A stretch of 64,000 bases of DNA from Variovorax sp. RA8 (GTDB lineage Bacteria; Pseudomonadota; Gammaproteobacteria; Burkholderiales; Burkholderiaceae_C). The stretch is from positions 1,116,001-1,180,000 of the forward strand of contig NZ_LR594662.1 of the NCBI RefSeq assembly GCF_901827175.1, given 5' to 3'. Below, piece by piece: positions 1-9,461 of this stretch. A program made the translations under genes and the position numbers. Position 1 is the first letter of the stretch, and each line of letters begins with the position of its first letter. The notes below the pieces were generated by a model. That model saw only the letters and a program-made list of their open reading frames with translations, was not told the origin of the DNA and searched no databases.

Positions 1-209
1 CGCTGATCATCACCGGCAACGGCGACGTGCTGGAGCCCGAGAACGGCATCATCGCGATCGGCTCCGGCGGCGCCTATGCCCAGGCCGCTGCCAAAGCGCT
101 GCTCGACCACACCGAGCTGAGCGCCGCCGACATCGTCAAGAAGTCGCTCGAGATCGCGGGCGAACTCTGCATTTACACCAACATGCATCACACCGTAGAG
201 ACCCTGTGA
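1..209 (+). CDS. hslV: HslV protease subunit, 3' end only
   Basis: This is the last 68 residues of the ClpQ/HslV threonine peptidase; the start lies left of the window and the first complete codon is at position 3. The visible part ([20 protein letters not shown], then an [19 protein letters not shown] segment) is the conserved C-terminal half of HslV, including the IGSGG turn. HslV forms the double hexameric proteolytic chamber capped by the HslU ATPase, whose gene starts 17 bp downstream, as in most proteobacteria. Identification is by sequence recall plus the hslU neighbour. Confidence 0.95.
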   Translation, partial: LIITGNGDVLEPENGIIAIGSGGAYAQAAAKALLDHTELSAADIVKKSLEIAGELCIYTNMHHTVETL

Positions 210-226
210 GCCCAGCGAGTGACCCC

Positions 227-1549
227 ATGCCCATGACCCCACAGGAAATCGTCTCCGAGCTCGACAACCACATCGTCGGGCAACCCGATGCCAAACGCGC
301 CGTCGCCATCGCGCTGCGCAACCGCTGGCGCCGCCAGCAGGTCGACGAGAAGCTGCGCGCCGAGATCACGCCCAAGAACATCCTCATGATCGGCCCCACC
401 GGCGTGGGCAAGACCGAGATCGCGCGCCGGCTCGCGCGCCTGGCCGACGCGCCCTTCATCAAGGTCGAGGCCACCAAGTTCACCGAGGTGGGCTACGTGG
501 GCAAGGACGTCGACTCGATCGTGCGCGACCTGGCAGAGATGGCCGTCAAGCAGACGCGCGAGAGCGAGAGCGCCAAGGTGCGCATGCGTGCCGAGGACGG
601 CGCCGAGGAGCGCATCCTCGACGTGCTGCTGCCCCCGGCTCGCACGGCCGACGGCTCGAACGCCGAGAGCAGCAACGCCACCCGCCAGGCCTTCCGCAAG
701 AAGCTGCGTGAGCATCAGCTCGACGACAAAGAGATCGAGATCGAGCTCGCCGAGCAGCGCGCCCCGCTCGAGATCATGGGCCCCGCCGGCATGGAGGACA
801 TGACCGAGCAGCTGCGCGGCATGTTCGGCCAGCTGGCGCAGGGCCGGCGCAAGACGCGCAAGCTCAAGATCGGCGAGGCCATGCGCCTGCTGATCGAGGA
901 GGAGGCGACCAAGCTGGTCAACGAGGAAGAGATCCGCACCCAGGCGATTCACAACGCCGAGCAGAACGGCATCGTCTTCATCGACGAGATCGACAAGGTC
1001 GCCACCCGCAGCGAGGCGCAGGGCGCCGACGTGTCGCGCCAGGGCGTTCAGCGCGACCTGCTGCCGCTGGTGGAGGGCACCGCTGTGAGCACCAAGTACG
1101 GCGTGGTGCGCACCGACCACATCCTCTTCATCGCCAGCGGCGCCTTCCACCTGAGCAAGCCCAGCGACCTGATCCCCGAGCTGCAAGGCCGCTTCCCGAT
1201 CCGCGTCGAGCTGCAGTCGCTCTCGGTGGCTGATTTCGAGAGCATCCTGACCCAGACCCGGGCCTCGCTGGTCAAGCAGTACCAGGCGCTGCTGGCGACC
1301 GAAGGCGTGACGCTGGAGTTCACGGCGGATGGCATCACCAGGCTCGCCAGCATCGCCTACGAGGTCAACGAGCGCACCGAGAATATCGGCGCTCGGCGCC
1401 TCTCGACGGTCATGGAGCGCCTGCTCGACGAGGTGAGCTTCGATGCCGCCAAGCTTGAAGGCCAGACCGTGCGCATCGATGCCGCCTACGTGGACGCACG
1501 TCTGTCGGCACTAAGTCACGACGAAGACCTTTCCCGATTCATCCTCTGA
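227..1549 (+). CDS. hslU: HslU, ATPase subunit of the HslVU protease
   Basis: A 440-residue AAA+ unfoldase that feeds proteins into HslV in the cytoplasm. Visible motifs: Walker A GPTGVGKT at residues 56-63, pore loop GYVG at 89-92, a long intermediate (I) domain about 105-230, Walker B IVFIDEID at about 249-256, and the C-terminal tail SRFIL that docks into HslV. I chose the ATG at 227 (MPMTPQEIV); the frame is open back to a GTG at 206 that overlaps the hslV stop, but homologues begin near MTPQEIV. Length matches the family (about 440). No obvious terminator follows before mraZ. Confidence 0.96.
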   Translation: MPMTPQEIVSELDNHIVGQPDAKRAVAIALRNRWRRQQVDEKLRAEITPKNILMIGPTGVGKTEIARRLARLADAPFIKVEATKFTEVGYVGKDVDSIVRDLAEMAVKQTRESESAKVRMRAEDGAEERILDVLLPPARTADGSNAESSNATRQAFRKKLREHQLDDKEIEIELAEQRAPLEIMGPAGMEDMTEQLRGMFGQLAQGRRKTRKLKIGEAMRLLIEEEATKLVNEEEIRTQAIHNAEQNGIVFIDEIDKVATRSEAQGADVSRQGVQRDLLPLVEGTAVSTKYGVVRTDHILFIASGAFHLSKPSDLIPELQGRFPIRVELQSLSVADFESILTQTRASLVKQYQALLATEGVTLEFTADGITRLASIAYEVNERTENIGARRLSTVMERLLDEVSFDAAKLEGQTVRIDAAYVDARLSALSHDEDLSRFIL

Positions 1550-1634
1550 TCGGGCTTTTGCACGAGCGCTGGCGCTTGCGGTTCACGCAACACATTCATT
1601 GCGCGAGCTAAGTGCTTCACCTGCAACGGAATTC

Positions 1635-1660
1635 GGTATTTTTGAGGCTTCAAAAACACC
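1635..1660. repeat. AT-rich inverted repeat upstream of the dcw promoter
   Basis: GGT-a-TTTTTGA, loop ggct, TCAAAAA-c-ACC: ten paired positions with one mismatch. It sits in a conspicuously AT-rich 60-bp stretch between hslU and the mraZ promoter. It could be an operator or an UP-type element; it lacks the GC stem plus T tract of an intrinsic terminator. Function unknown. Confidence 0.4.
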
Positions 1661-1704
1661 GCTAAGTTGTTGATTCCATTACAAAAAATAGCCGCGACAC
1701 CCAG

Positions 1705-1732
1705 TTGCGTGGTAGGTGTTTCCTGCTACAGT
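1705..1732 (+). promoter_or_regulatory. Candidate sigma70 promoter of the dcw cluster (PmraZ)
   Basis: TTGCGT (1705-1710), 16 bp, TACAGT (1727-1732) preceded by TGC, i.e. an extended -10. The start site would fall at about 1739, inside the GTG decamer repeats that MraZ should bind, giving an mRNA leader of about 80 nt before mraZ. Confidence 0.6.
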
Positions 1733-1765
1733 GCAAAAAAGTGCAGTTAAGTGGGAAAAAGTGTC
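1729..1765 (+). promoter_or_regulatory. MraZ operator: four GTG repeats with exact 10-bp period
   Basis: GTG occurs at 1731, 1741, 1751 and 1761, exactly 10 bp apart, the last three preceded by A-rich bases (aaGTG, aaGTGGG, aaGTG). MraZ proteins are known to bind arrays of such short direct repeats (TGGGN or AAAGTG type, about 10-bp period) and repress their own operon. The array overlaps the predicted transcription start, consistent with autorepression. Confidence 0.75.
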
Positions 1766-1819
1766 TGTTCGTGCCTCGCCGAGGTGCACGGCGCCTTTCC
1801 AGGACAGGGGTTCGCGGTC

Positions 1820-2248
1820 GTGTTTCAAGGGGCTTCATCGCTCAGTCTCGATGCCAAGGGGCGGCTTTCCGTGCCGACCCGGCATCGTGACGTCCTGAGC
1901 GCGACCGCCGGCGGCCAGCTCACGATCACCAAGCACCCCCACGGCTGCCTGATGGTGTTCCCGCGTCCGGAGTGGGAGAAATTCCGCGAGCGCATCGCGG
2001 CGCTCCCGATGTCGGCACAGTGGTGGAAGCGTGTCTTCCTGGGCAATGCGATGGACGTGGACATGGACGGCACCGGTCGCGTGCTGATCTCCCCCGAGTT
2101 GCGTGCGGCCGCCGGCATCACGCGCGACGCGCTGCTGCTCGGCATGGGCAACCACTTCGAGCTCTGGGACAAGGCCACCTACGACGCCAAGGAAGCCGAG
2201 GCCACCCAGGGAGAGATGCCCGATGTGTTCCAGGATTTCTCTTTCTGA
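1820..2248 (+). CDS. mraZ: MraZ, transcriptional regulator of the dcw operon
   Basis: A 142-residue protein with two SpoVT/AbrB-like domains (roughly residues 5-50 and 80-125), including [16 protein letters not shown] and the second [13 protein letters not shown]. MraZ forms ring oligomers and binds the repeats in front of its own gene. I chose the GTG at 1820 ([11 protein letters not shown]), where homologues begin; the frame is open upstream to 1751 but that would start inside the operator. It is the first gene of a 16-gene cell wall and division cluster and its stop is 9 bp before the rsmH start. Confidence 0.93.
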   Translation: MFQGASSLSLDAKGRLSVPTRHRDVLSATAGGQLTITKHPHGCLMVFPRPEWEKFRERIAALPMSAQWWKRVFLGNAMDVDMDGTGRVLISPELRAAAGITRDALLLGMGNHFELWDKATYDAKEAEATQGEMPDVFQDFSF

Positions 2249-2256
2249 GGCCGGCA

Positions 2257-3180
2257 GTGCAAGCGCCATGGAGCCATACGACCGTGTTGTTGAAGGAGGC
2301 GGTGGAAGCCCTCCTTCCCGGCACCGCGCCCGGCTCCGGCACCTACGTGGATGCCACCTTCGGGCGCGGCGGCCATTCCCGGGCCATCCTGGAAAGACTG
2401 TCGGAGGCCGGCCGGCTGATTGCGTTCGACAAGGACGCGGAAGCGGTGGCCGAGGCAGCGCGCATCGAGGATGCGCGTTTTTCCATCCGGCACCAGAGCT
2501 TCGACCACCTGGGGGAGCTGCCGCCGCGCAGCGTCGCCGGCGTGCTGATGGACCTCGGCGTGAGCTCCCCCCAGATCGACAACCCCGTACGGGGTTTTTC
2601 TTTTCGTTTCGACGGCCCGCTCGACATGCGCATGGACACCACGCGCGGCCAGAGCGTGGCCGAGTGGCTGGCAACGGCCGAAGTGCAGCAGATGGCGGAG
2701 GTGATTCGTGACTATGGCGAGGAACGGTTTGCTGTTCAGATTGCAAAGGCGATTGCAGCTCGCCGACAAGAACGGGGCCCAATTTCAACCACCGCCGAGC
2801 TGGCCGAGCTCGTGGCTGGCACGGTCAAAACCCGCGAGCCGGGCCAGAACCCTGCAACGCGCACATTTCAGGCTCTTCGGATTTTCATCAACGCCGAGCT
2901 TGAAGAGCTGCAACAGGCGCTAGAGGCGAGTCTTTCCGTGCTGCAACCCCAGGGCCGGCTCGCGGTGATCAGCTTCCATTCGCTGGAAGACCGCATCGTG
3001 AAGCAGTTCATCGCCAGGCATTCGCGCGAGGTCTACGACCGCCGCGCACCCTTCGCCGCGCCCCGCGCGATGAAGCTGCGCGCCATCGGCCGCATCAAGC
3101 CGACGCAGGCCGAGGTGGATGCGAACCCCCGGGCCCGCAGCGCGATCCTGCGCGTGGCCGAACGCACCGAGGAACTTTGA
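2257..3180 (+). CDS. rsmH: RsmH, 16S rRNA m4C1402 methyltransferase
   Basis: A 307-residue SAM-dependent methyltransferase (MraW) that methylates N4 of C1402 in 16S rRNA. Motifs: [11 protein letters not shown] at 31-41 (SAM motif I), [11 protein letters not shown], the [14 protein letters not shown] block, and the C-terminal [13 protein letters not shown]. There is no ATG at the expected N-terminus; GTG 2257 ([16 protein letters not shown]) with TGAGG 8 bp upstream fits both length and Shine-Dalgarno spacing. The stop overlaps the TTG of ftsL. Confidence 0.94.
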   Translation: MQAPWSHTTVLLKEAVEALLPGTAPGSGTYVDATFGRGGHSRAILERLSEAGRLIAFDKDAEAVAEAARIEDARFSIRHQSFDHLGELPPRSVAGVLMDLGVSSPQIDNPVRGFSFRFDGPLDMRMDTTRGQSVAEWLATAEVQQMAEVIRDYGEERFAVQIAKAIAARRQERGPISTTAELAELVAGTVKTREPGQNPATRTFQALRIFINAELEELQQALEASLSVLQPQGRLAVISFHSLEDRIVKQFIARHSREVYDRRAPFAAPRAMKLRAIGRIKPTQAEVDANPRARSAILRVAERTEEL

Positions 3181-3563
3181 GCGTGGTGCGCCTCAACCTT
3201 CTCCTGCTCATGGCCGTGATCGCCTCGGCGATCTACCTGGTGCACACGCAGTACCTGTCGCGCCAGCTGTTCACCGAGCTGCACCGGGTGCAGAGCGAGA
3301 CGCGCCGGCTGGAGCTCGAGCGCGACCGGCTGGAGGTGGAAAAGCGTGCCCAGGCCACGCCTTTGCGGGTCGAGCGCCTGGCCAAGGAGCAGCTCAAGAT
3401 GCGCACCACCACGCCGGCCATCACGCAGTACGTGCGCGCCGACGGCACGGTGATCCCGGCCGTCGTGGCGCCCGCAGTTGCGCCGGCCGTGCCCGCTGTC
3501 CGCCCCGGCGAGGCTGGCGCGCAGCGTTCCGCCGCCGCGCCGGCCCGGAGGAGCGCGCCATGA
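3177..3563 (+). CDS. ftsL: FtsL, divisome membrane protein
   Basis: A small bitopic division protein of up to 128 residues: a transmembrane segment at about residues 5-23 ([17 protein letters not shown]), a coiled coil about 30-65 ([26 protein letters not shown]), the [13 protein letters not shown] region, then an Ala/Pro/Val-rich tail about 35 residues longer than in E. coli FtsL. FtsL bridges FtsB and FtsQ and activates FtsWI. The start is uncertain: TTG 3177 overlaps the rsmH stop, while GTG 3183 or 3186 have better spacing from GAGGA at 3169-3173. The stop overlaps the ftsI ATG. Confidence 0.88.
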   Translation: MSVVRLNLLLLMAVIASAIYLVHTQYLSRQLFTELHRVQSETRRLELERDRLEVEKRAQATPLRVERLAKEQLKMRTTTPAITQYVRADGTVIPAVVAPAVAPAVPAVRPGEAGAQRSAAAPARRSAP

Positions 3564-5308
3564 GCCGCCGCAGCGTCCAATACACGACCAGCCCTCTGCT
3601 GGCGAGCAAGACGCCGGTCTGGCGCAGCAAGTTCATCGTTGCCGCCATCGCCTTCGGCTTCCTGGTGCTGGCCGGCCGGGCGGCTTATGTGCAAGTGGTC
3701 GGCAACGCCTTCTTCCAGCGCCAGGGCGAGGTGCGCTTCGCCCGCACGCTGGAGCTGCCCGCCAATCGCGGCCGCATCCTGGACCGCAACGGCCTGCTGC
3801 TCGCCTCCAGCGTGGTGGCGCCCAGCATCTGGGCCATTCCCGAGGACATCGAGCGCGACGATCCGGAGGTCAAGGCCAAGCTGCGCCAGGTCGCGAAGCT
3901 GCTGGGCATGGCGCAGAAGGACTTCGACAAGAAGCTGGAGGACGAGGACAAGACCTTCGTCTGGATCCAGCGCCAGGTCGACGAGCCCATCGCCAAGCAG
4001 ATCGCCGCGCTCAACATCAAGGGCCTCTACCAGCGCAAGGAATACAAGCGCCAATACCCCGAGGGCGAGGCGGCCGCGCACGTGGTCGGCTTCACCGACG
4101 TCGAGGACAAGGGCCAGGAAGGCATCGAGCTCGCCTTCAACAAGGAGCTGGCGGGCAAGGCCGGCTCCAAGCGCGTGATCAAGGACCGCCTCGGCCGCGT
4201 GGTCGAGGGCATCGGCGAGGAGGTGCCGCCGCTGGACGGCCGGGACATCCAGCTCTCCGTTGACAGCAAGGTGCAGTTCTTCGCCTACCAGAAGCTGCGC
4301 GACGCGGTCACGGCCAACAAGGCCAAGGCCGGCAGCGTGGTGGTGCTGGACGCCGTCACCGGCGAAGTGCTGGCGTTGGCCAACTACCCGAGCTACGTGC
4401 CCGACAAGCGGCAGAACCTCACCGGCGAGCAGCTGCGCAACCGCGCGCTCACCGACACCTTCGAGCCCGGCTCGACCATGAAGCCCATCACGGTCGCGAT
4501 GGCGCTGGAGGCCGGGCGCATCAAGCCGCAGACGCCGGTCGACACCTCTCCCGGCCGCTACAGCATCGGCGGCTTCACCATCAGCGACACCCACAACTAC
4601 GGCCTGCTGACGGTCGAGGGCGTGATCCAGAAGTCCAGCAACGTGGGCGCGCTCAAGATCGCCCAGAAGATGACCCCGCACGAGATGTGGGACACCTACA
4701 CCGCGCTCGGCTACGGCCAGAAGCCGCAGCTCCGTTTCCCCGGCGCCGTGACCGGCCGGCTGCGCCCGTGGAAGAGCTGGAAGCCGGTCGAGCAGGCCAC
4801 CATGGCCTACGGCTACGGCCTCTCGGCCTCGCTCTTCCAGATGGCGCATTCGTACACCGCCTTCGCGCACGACGGCGCCATCATTCCCGCCACCATCCTC
4901 AAGAGCGAGGAGCCGGCCGTGGGCGTGAGAGTGTTCTCGGCGCAGAACGCGCTGGCGGTGCGCAAGATGCTGCAGATGGCGGCCGGTCCCGGCGGCACCG
5001 GCCAGCGCGCCCAGACCATCGGCTACTCGGTGGGCGGCAAGTCGGGCACCGCGCACAAGCAGGTCGGCAAGGGCTACGCCAGCAACAAGTACCGCTCCTG
5101 GTTCACCGGCATGGCGCCGATCGAGAAGCCGCGCATCATCGTGGCGGTGATGATCGACGAGCCGAGCGCCGGCCAGTACTTCGGTGGCCTGGTCGCGGCA
5201 CCTGTGTTCAGCGAGGTGGTGCAGCAGACGCTGCGCATGATGAACGTACCGCCTGACCTGGCAGTCAAACCGCTGGTCGTGACCAACGGCGTGGAGGAGA
5301 GCTTCTGA
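3560..5308 (+). CDS. ftsI: FtsI (PBP3), septal peptidoglycan transpeptidase
   Basis: A 582-residue class B penicillin-binding protein. A single N-terminal transmembrane segment at about 22-42 is followed by the pedestal domain (RGRILDRNG) and the transpeptidase domain. Active-site motifs are intact: STMK with Ser305, SSN at 359-361 and KSG at 494-496. It crosslinks peptidoglycan at the septum together with FtsW, encoded downstream. The ATG at 3560 overlaps the ftsL stop (ATGA), and its own stop overlaps the murE ATG (TGATG), indicating tight translational coupling. Confidence 0.96.
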   Translation: MSRRSVQYTTSPLLASKTPVWRSKFIVAAIAFGFLVLAGRAAYVQVVGNAFFQRQGEVRFARTLELPANRGRILDRNGLLLASSVVAPSIWAIPEDIERDDPEVKAKLRQVAKLLGMAQKDFDKKLEDEDKTFVWIQRQVDEPIAKQIAALNIKGLYQRKEYKRQYPEGEAAAHVVGFTDVEDKGQEGIELAFNKELAGKAGSKRVIKDRLGRVVEGIGEEVPPLDGRDIQLSVDSKVQFFAYQKLRDAVTANKAKAGSVVVLDAVTGEVLALANYPSYVPDKRQNLTGEQLRNRALTDTFEPGSTMKPITVAMALEAGRIKPQTPVDTSPGRYSIGGFTISDTHNYGLLTVEGVIQKSSNVGALKIAQKMTPHEMWDTYTALGYGQKPQLRFPGAVTGRLRPWKSWKPVEQATMAYGYGLSASLFQMAHSYTAFAHDGAIIPATILKSEEPAVGVRVFSAQNALAVRKMLQMAAGPGGTGQRAQTIGYSVGGKSGTAHKQVGKGYASNKYRSWFTGMAPIEKPRIIVAVMIDEPSAGQYFGGLVAAPVFSEVVQQTLRMMNVPPDLAVKPLVVTNGVEESF

Positions 5309-6810
5309 TGCTGGCTTTCCGCGATCCTCTCGATGCCGCGGGCTGGTTGGAGTCCCGCGTGCGCGGCGTGCTGCATGCCGACAGCCGCCCGGTCGGTGCG
5401 GGCGACGGCTTCGTCGCCTGGCCGGGCGCGGCCACCGACGGCCGGCGCCACGTCGCGGCTGCGCTGGCCCAGGGGGCGGTGGCCTGCCTGGTGGAGGCCG
5501 AGGGCGTCGAGTCCTTCGGCTTCGACGAGGGCGACGAGCGCATCGCGCGCTATGCCGGCCTGAAGGCCGCGACCGGGCCGATCGCCGCCGCCTTCCACGG
5601 CGATCCGTCGGCGCGCCTGGACCTGCTGGCCGTCACCGGCACCAACGGCAAGACCTCGACCGCGTGGTGGCTGGCGCAGGCGCTGGCTGCCCACGACGCC
5701 ACGCGGCCCTGCGCCGTGGTGGGCACGCTGGGCATCGGCGTGCCGCCCGACCTCACCTACACCGGCCTCACCACGCCCGACCCGGTGATGCTGCAGCGCG
5801 AGCTGCGCGCCTTTGCCGATCGCGGCTTCGGCGCCTGCGCGATCGAGGCCTCCTCGATCGGAATCGCCGAGCGCCGGCTCGACGGCACGCGCATCGCCGT
5901 CGCGGTGTTCACCAATTTCACCCAGGACCACCTGGACTACCACGGCAGCATGGATGCCTACTGGCAGGCCAAGGCCGAGCTGTTCCGCTGGCCCGGCCTG
6001 CGCGCCGCGGTGGTCAACATCGACGACGTTCACGGTGCCAGCCTCGTGGCCGGCCTGGTCGAGCGCGGCGAGGGCGCCCCGGAGGTCTGGACGGTCTCGG
6101 CCGCCGGCGCGCCGGCCCGGCTGACGGCGACGGACATCGGCTACGACGCCCAAGGCCTGCAGTTCACCGTGGTGGAGCAGGGCGCGGCGCCGCAGCGCAT
6201 GGAGACGCAGCTGATCGGCCAGTACAACGTGGCCAACCTGCTGGGCGTGCTCGGCACCCTGCGCGCGCTCGGCCTCACGCTCGCGCAGGCGGTGGCGGCC
6301 TGCGCGCGGCTGGACAGCGTGCCGGGCCGCATGGAGCGTGTGAGCGTGCCGGGCCGCCCGCTGGCCGTGGTCGACTACGCCCACACGCCCGACGCGCTCG
6401 ACAAGGCGCTGGCCGGCCTGCGGCCGCTGGCGCGCCAGCGCGGCGGGCGGCTCTGGTGCATGTTCGGTTGCGGCGGCGATCGCGACACCGCCAAGCGGCC
6501 GATGATGGCCGCGGTGGCCGAGAAGCAGGCCGATCGCGTGGTGCTGACCAGCGACAATCCGCGCAGCGAGAAGCCCAACGCGATCATCAGCCAGATCCTG
6601 CTCGGACTGGCGCGCCCCGAGGCGGCCCAGGTCGAGCCCGACCGCGCCGAAGCGATCCGCCAGACCCTGGCCCAGGCCGCGCCCGACGACGTGGTGCTGC
6701 TGGCCGGCCGCGGCCACGAAGCCTGGCAGGAGATCGCGGGCGAGCGCATCGCGTTCTCCGACCGGGCGCATGCCATCGATGCATTGACGCAAGCAAGGAG
6801 CGCAGGATGA
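5308..6810 (+). CDS. murE: MurE, UDP-MurNAc-tripeptide synthetase (meso-DAP adding)
   Basis: A 500-residue cytoplasmic Mur ligase that adds the third stem-peptide residue. The ATP loop TGTNGKT lies at 110-116, the central domain has NFTQDHLDYHG, and the C-terminal domain carries DNPR at 416-419, the motif of meso-diaminopimelate-adding MurE enzymes, so the peptidoglycan is predicted to be the usual Gram-negative mDAP type. Length matches the family. It overlaps ftsI at the start (TGATG) and murF at the end (ATGA). Confidence 0.96.
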   Translation: MLAFRDPLDAAGWLESRVRGVLHADSRPVGAGDGFVAWPGAATDGRRHVAAALAQGAVACLVEAEGVESFGFDEGDERIARYAGLKAATGPIAAAFHGDPSARLDLLAVTGTNGKTSTAWWLAQALAAHDATRPCAVVGTLGIGVPPDLTYTGLTTPDPVMLQRELRAFADRGFGACAIEASSIGIAERRLDGTRIAVAVFTNFTQDHLDYHGSMDAYWQAKAELFRWPGLRAAVVNIDDVHGASLVAGLVERGEGAPEVWTVSAAGAPARLTATDIGYDAQGLQFTVVEQGAAPQRMETQLIGQYNVANLLGVLGTLRALGLTLAQAVAACARLDSVPGRMERVSVPGRPLAVVDYAHTPDALDKALAGLRPLARQRGGRLWCMFGCGGDRDTAKRPMMAAVAEKQADRVVLTSDNPRSEKPNAIISQILLGLARPEAAQVEPDRAEAIRQTLAQAAPDDVVLLAGRGHEAWQEIAGERIAFSDRAHAIDALTQARSAG

Positions 6811-8252
6811 GCGCGCCGCAGGAAGACGCACCGATGATGACGCTAGCCAAGGCACTCGCCTGGCTTCCCGGCGCGCGCCTGGTCGGCGACCCGGAAGTGG
6901 CCGTCTCGCGCGTGCACACCGACACCCGCACGCTCGCGGCCGGCGACCTGTTCGTCGCGCTGAAGGGCGAGCGCTTCGACGCCAACGACTTCCTGGCCGA
7001 TGCGCGCGCGCGCGGCGCGGCCGCGGCCATCGCTCACCGCGGGCTGGAGGCGGCCGGGCTGCCCGGGCTCGAAGTGCCTGATACCCTGGCCGCGCTTGGC
7101 GCCCTGGCCGCGGGCTGGCGGGCCCAGTTCGATCTGCCGCTCGTTGCGGTCACCGGCAGCAACGGCAAGACGACTGTCACGCAGATGATCGCGTCGATCC
7201 TGCGGGCCGCCGGCGTGGACCGGGCGCTGGCCACCATCGGCAACCTCAACAACGAGATCGGCCTGCCGCTGACGCTGCTGCGCCTGCGCGAGCGGCACCA
7301 GCTGGCAGTGGTCGAACTGGGCATGAACCATCCGGGCGAGATCGCCCGGCTGGCGGCGATCGCGCGTCCCACCATCGGGCTGGTCAACAACGCGCAGCGC
7401 GAGCACCAGGAGTTCATGGCCACGGTCGAGGCGGTCGCGCGCGAGAACGGCGCGGTGTTCGCCGCGCTGCCGGACAACGGCACCGCCGTCTTCCCCTACG
7501 GCGACACCTTCACCCCGCTGTGGAACGAAATGGCGCACGAGGGCGCGCCGCGGCGCTGCCTGAGCTTCGGCGAGCAGGCCAACGCGGACATCGCGCTCGG
7601 CCGTGCCGAGTGGAAGCATGGCGCATGGCAGTTCGAGGCACGCACGCCGCTCGGCGAGATCTGCACCACCCTGCGCATCGCCGGGCGACACAACGTGGTG
7701 AACGCGCTGGCGGCCATCGCCTGCTCGCTGGCCTGCGGGGTGTCGGTCGACAAGATCGCCGAAGGCCTCGCCGCCTTCGAGCCGGTCAAGGGGCGCTCGC
7801 GAGCGAGCGAGTTGCTGCTGGCCGACGGCCGGGCGATCACCGTGGTCGACGACAGCTACAACGCCAACCCCGATTCCGTGCGCGCCGCGGTCGACGTGCT
7901 CAGCGGCTTGCCGGGCCCGCGCCTGCTGGTGCTGGGCGACATGGGCGAGGTCGGCGACCGCGGCCCGCAGTTCCATACCGAGGTCGGAGCCTGGGCGGCC
8001 GAGCGCGGCATCGAGTCGCTGTTCGCACTGGGTGAGGCATCGATCCACGCCACCACGGCCTATACGCGCGCCGGCGGCAGCGAGGCGCGCCACTTCGACG
8101 ACATCGACACGCTCAATGCCGCCGTGCTGGCGCAGCTGCCGCGCATCGCGAGCGTGCTGGTGAAGGGCTCGCGCTTCATGCGGATGGAGCGCGTGGTCCA
8201 GGCCCTTGCCTGCGCCTCAGGACAACAAGACAACAAGGAGGGCCGGCCATGA
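6807..8252 (+). CDS. murF: MurF, UDP-MurNAc-tripeptide:D-Ala-D-Ala ligase
   Basis: A 481-residue Mur ligase that attaches the D-Ala-D-Ala dipeptide supplied by Ddl (gene at 15339). Visible: N-terminal [23 protein letters not shown] loop GSNGKTT at 117-123, [10 protein letters not shown], and the C-terminal [12 protein letters not shown] motif typical of MurF. The ATG at 6807 overlaps the murE stop. The stop codon lies inside an ATGA whose ATG (8249) opens an 11-codon ORF leading to mraY. Confidence 0.95.
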   Translation: MSAPQEDAPMMTLAKALAWLPGARLVGDPEVAVSRVHTDTRTLAAGDLFVALKGERFDANDFLADARARGAAAAIAHRGLEAAGLPGLEVPDTLAALGALAAGWRAQFDLPLVAVTGSNGKTTVTQMIASILRAAGVDRALATIGNLNNEIGLPLTLLRLRERHQLAVVELGMNHPGEIARLAAIARPTIGLVNNAQREHQEFMATVEAVARENGAVFAALPDNGTAVFPYGDTFTPLWNEMAHEGAPRRCLSFGEQANADIALGRAEWKHGAWQFEARTPLGEICTTLRIAGRHNVVNALAAIACSLACGVSVDKIAEGLAAFEPVKGRSRASELLLADGRAITVVDDSYNANPDSVRAAVDVLSGLPGPRLLVLGDMGEVGDRGPQFHTEVGAWAAERGIESLFALGEASIHATTAYTRAGGSEARHFDDIDTLNAAVLAQLPRIASVLVKGSRFMRMERVVQALACASGQQDNKEGRP

Positions 8253-8277
8253 TCCATGCGCCGCGCACGTTCGCAAC

Positions 8278-9456
8278 ATGCTGATGAGTCTCGCCCAATG
8301 GCTGCAGACGATCTCGCCGGATCTTGGTTTCCTGCGCGTCTTCCAATACCTCACCTTCCGCGCGCTGATGGCGGCGCTGAGCGCGCTGCTGCTCGGCCTC
8401 GGGGCCGGGCCCTACGTGATCCGCCGCCTGGCCGCGCTCAAGATCGGCCAGCCGGTGCGCGGCTACGCGATGGAAACGCACCTGAGCAAGAGCGGCACGC
8501 CAACCATGGGCGGCGTGCTGGTGCTGGTCTCGATCGCCTTCGCGACCTTGCTGTGGTTCGATCTCTCCAACCGCTTCGTCTGGATCGTGCTGTGGGTCAC
8601 ATTGGGCTTCGGCGCCATCGGCTGGGTCGATGACTGGCGCAAGGTGGTGCGCAAGGACCCCGAGGGCATGCGCTCGCGCGAGAAGTACTTCTGGCAGTCG
8701 GTGGTCGGCCTGGTCGCCGCCTTCTACCTGCTCTTCAGCATCTCGGAGAGCTCCAACTGGCGCGTGCTCGAGCTGTTCTACGCCTGGGTGGGCTCGGGCT
8801 TCGACCTGGACTTCCCGCCCAAGATCAACCTGCTGGTGCCCTTCTTCAAGGAAGTGAGTTATCCGCTCGGCGGCATCGGCTTCGTGATCCTGACCTACCT
8901 GGTGATCGTGGGCGCCAGCAACGCGGTCAACCTGACCGACGGCCTCGACGGCCTGGCGATCATGCCGGTAGTGATGGTCGGCTCCGCCCTGGGCGTCTTC
9001 GCCTACGTGACCGGCAGCGCGGTCTATTCGCGCTACCTGCTGTTCCCGCACATCCCGGGCTCGGGCGAACTGCTGGTGTTCTGCTCCGCCATGGCCGGCG
9101 CCGGCCTGGCCTTCCTCTGGTTCAACACCCACCCGGCGCAGGTCTTCATGGGCGACGTGGGCGCGCTCGCGCTGGGCGGCGCGCTGGGCACCATCGCGGT
9201 CATCGTGCGCCAGGAGATCGTGTTCTTCGTCATGGGCGGCATCTTCGTGGTCGAGGCGATCTCGGTGATGGCGCAGGTGGCCTACTTCAAGTACACCAAG
9301 AAGCGCTTCGGCGAAGGGCGCCGCGTGCTCAAGATGGCGCCGCTGCACCACCACTTCGAGAAGAGCGGCTGGCGCGAGACGCAGGTCGTGGTGCGCTTCT
9401 GGATCATCACCATGCTGCTGTGCCTGGTGGGCCTGTCGACCTTGAAGCTGAGGTGA
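8278..9456 (+). CDS. mraY: MraY, phospho-MurNAc-pentapeptide translocase
   Basis: A 392-residue polytopic inner membrane enzyme (about ten transmembrane helices) that transfers phospho-MurNAc-pentapeptide to undecaprenyl phosphate to make lipid I. Signature residues: DD in GWVDDWRKV, the [10 protein letters not shown] loop, [12 protein letters not shown] and the PLHHHFE cytoplasmic histidine loop. Two starts are possible: ATG 8278 (MLMSLAQWL) or ATG 8284 (MSLAQWL). The latter overlaps, as TGATG, the stop of a mini-ORF that begins in the murF stop codon behind a strong AAGGAGGG at 8235-8242. I annotate the longer form. Confidence 0.95.
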   Translation: MLMSLAQWLQTISPDLGFLRVFQYLTFRALMAALSALLLGLGAGPYVIRRLAALKIGQPVRGYAMETHLSKSGTPTMGGVLVLVSIAFATLLWFDLSNRFVWIVLWVTLGFGAIGWVDDWRKVVRKDPEGMRSREKYFWQSVVGLVAAFYLLFSISESSNWRVLELFYAWVGSGFDLDFPPKINLLVPFFKEVSYPLGGIGFVILTYLVIVGASNAVNLTDGLDGLAIMPVVMVGSALGVFAYVTGSAVYSRYLLFPHIPGSGELLVFCSAMAGAGLAFLWFNTHPAQVFMGDVGALALGGALGTIAVIVRQEIVFFVMGGIFVVEAISVMAQVAYFKYTKKRFGEGRRVLKMAPLHHHFEKSGWRETQVVVRFWIITMLLCLVGLSTLKLR

Positions 9457-9461
9457 CGTCG

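Noticed and set aside
188..1186. Minus-strand open frame of 332 codons opposite hslU
   Set aside because: Antisense shadow of hslU with biased composition (Leu/Ala/Gly/Asp/His repeats) and no ribosome-binding site.
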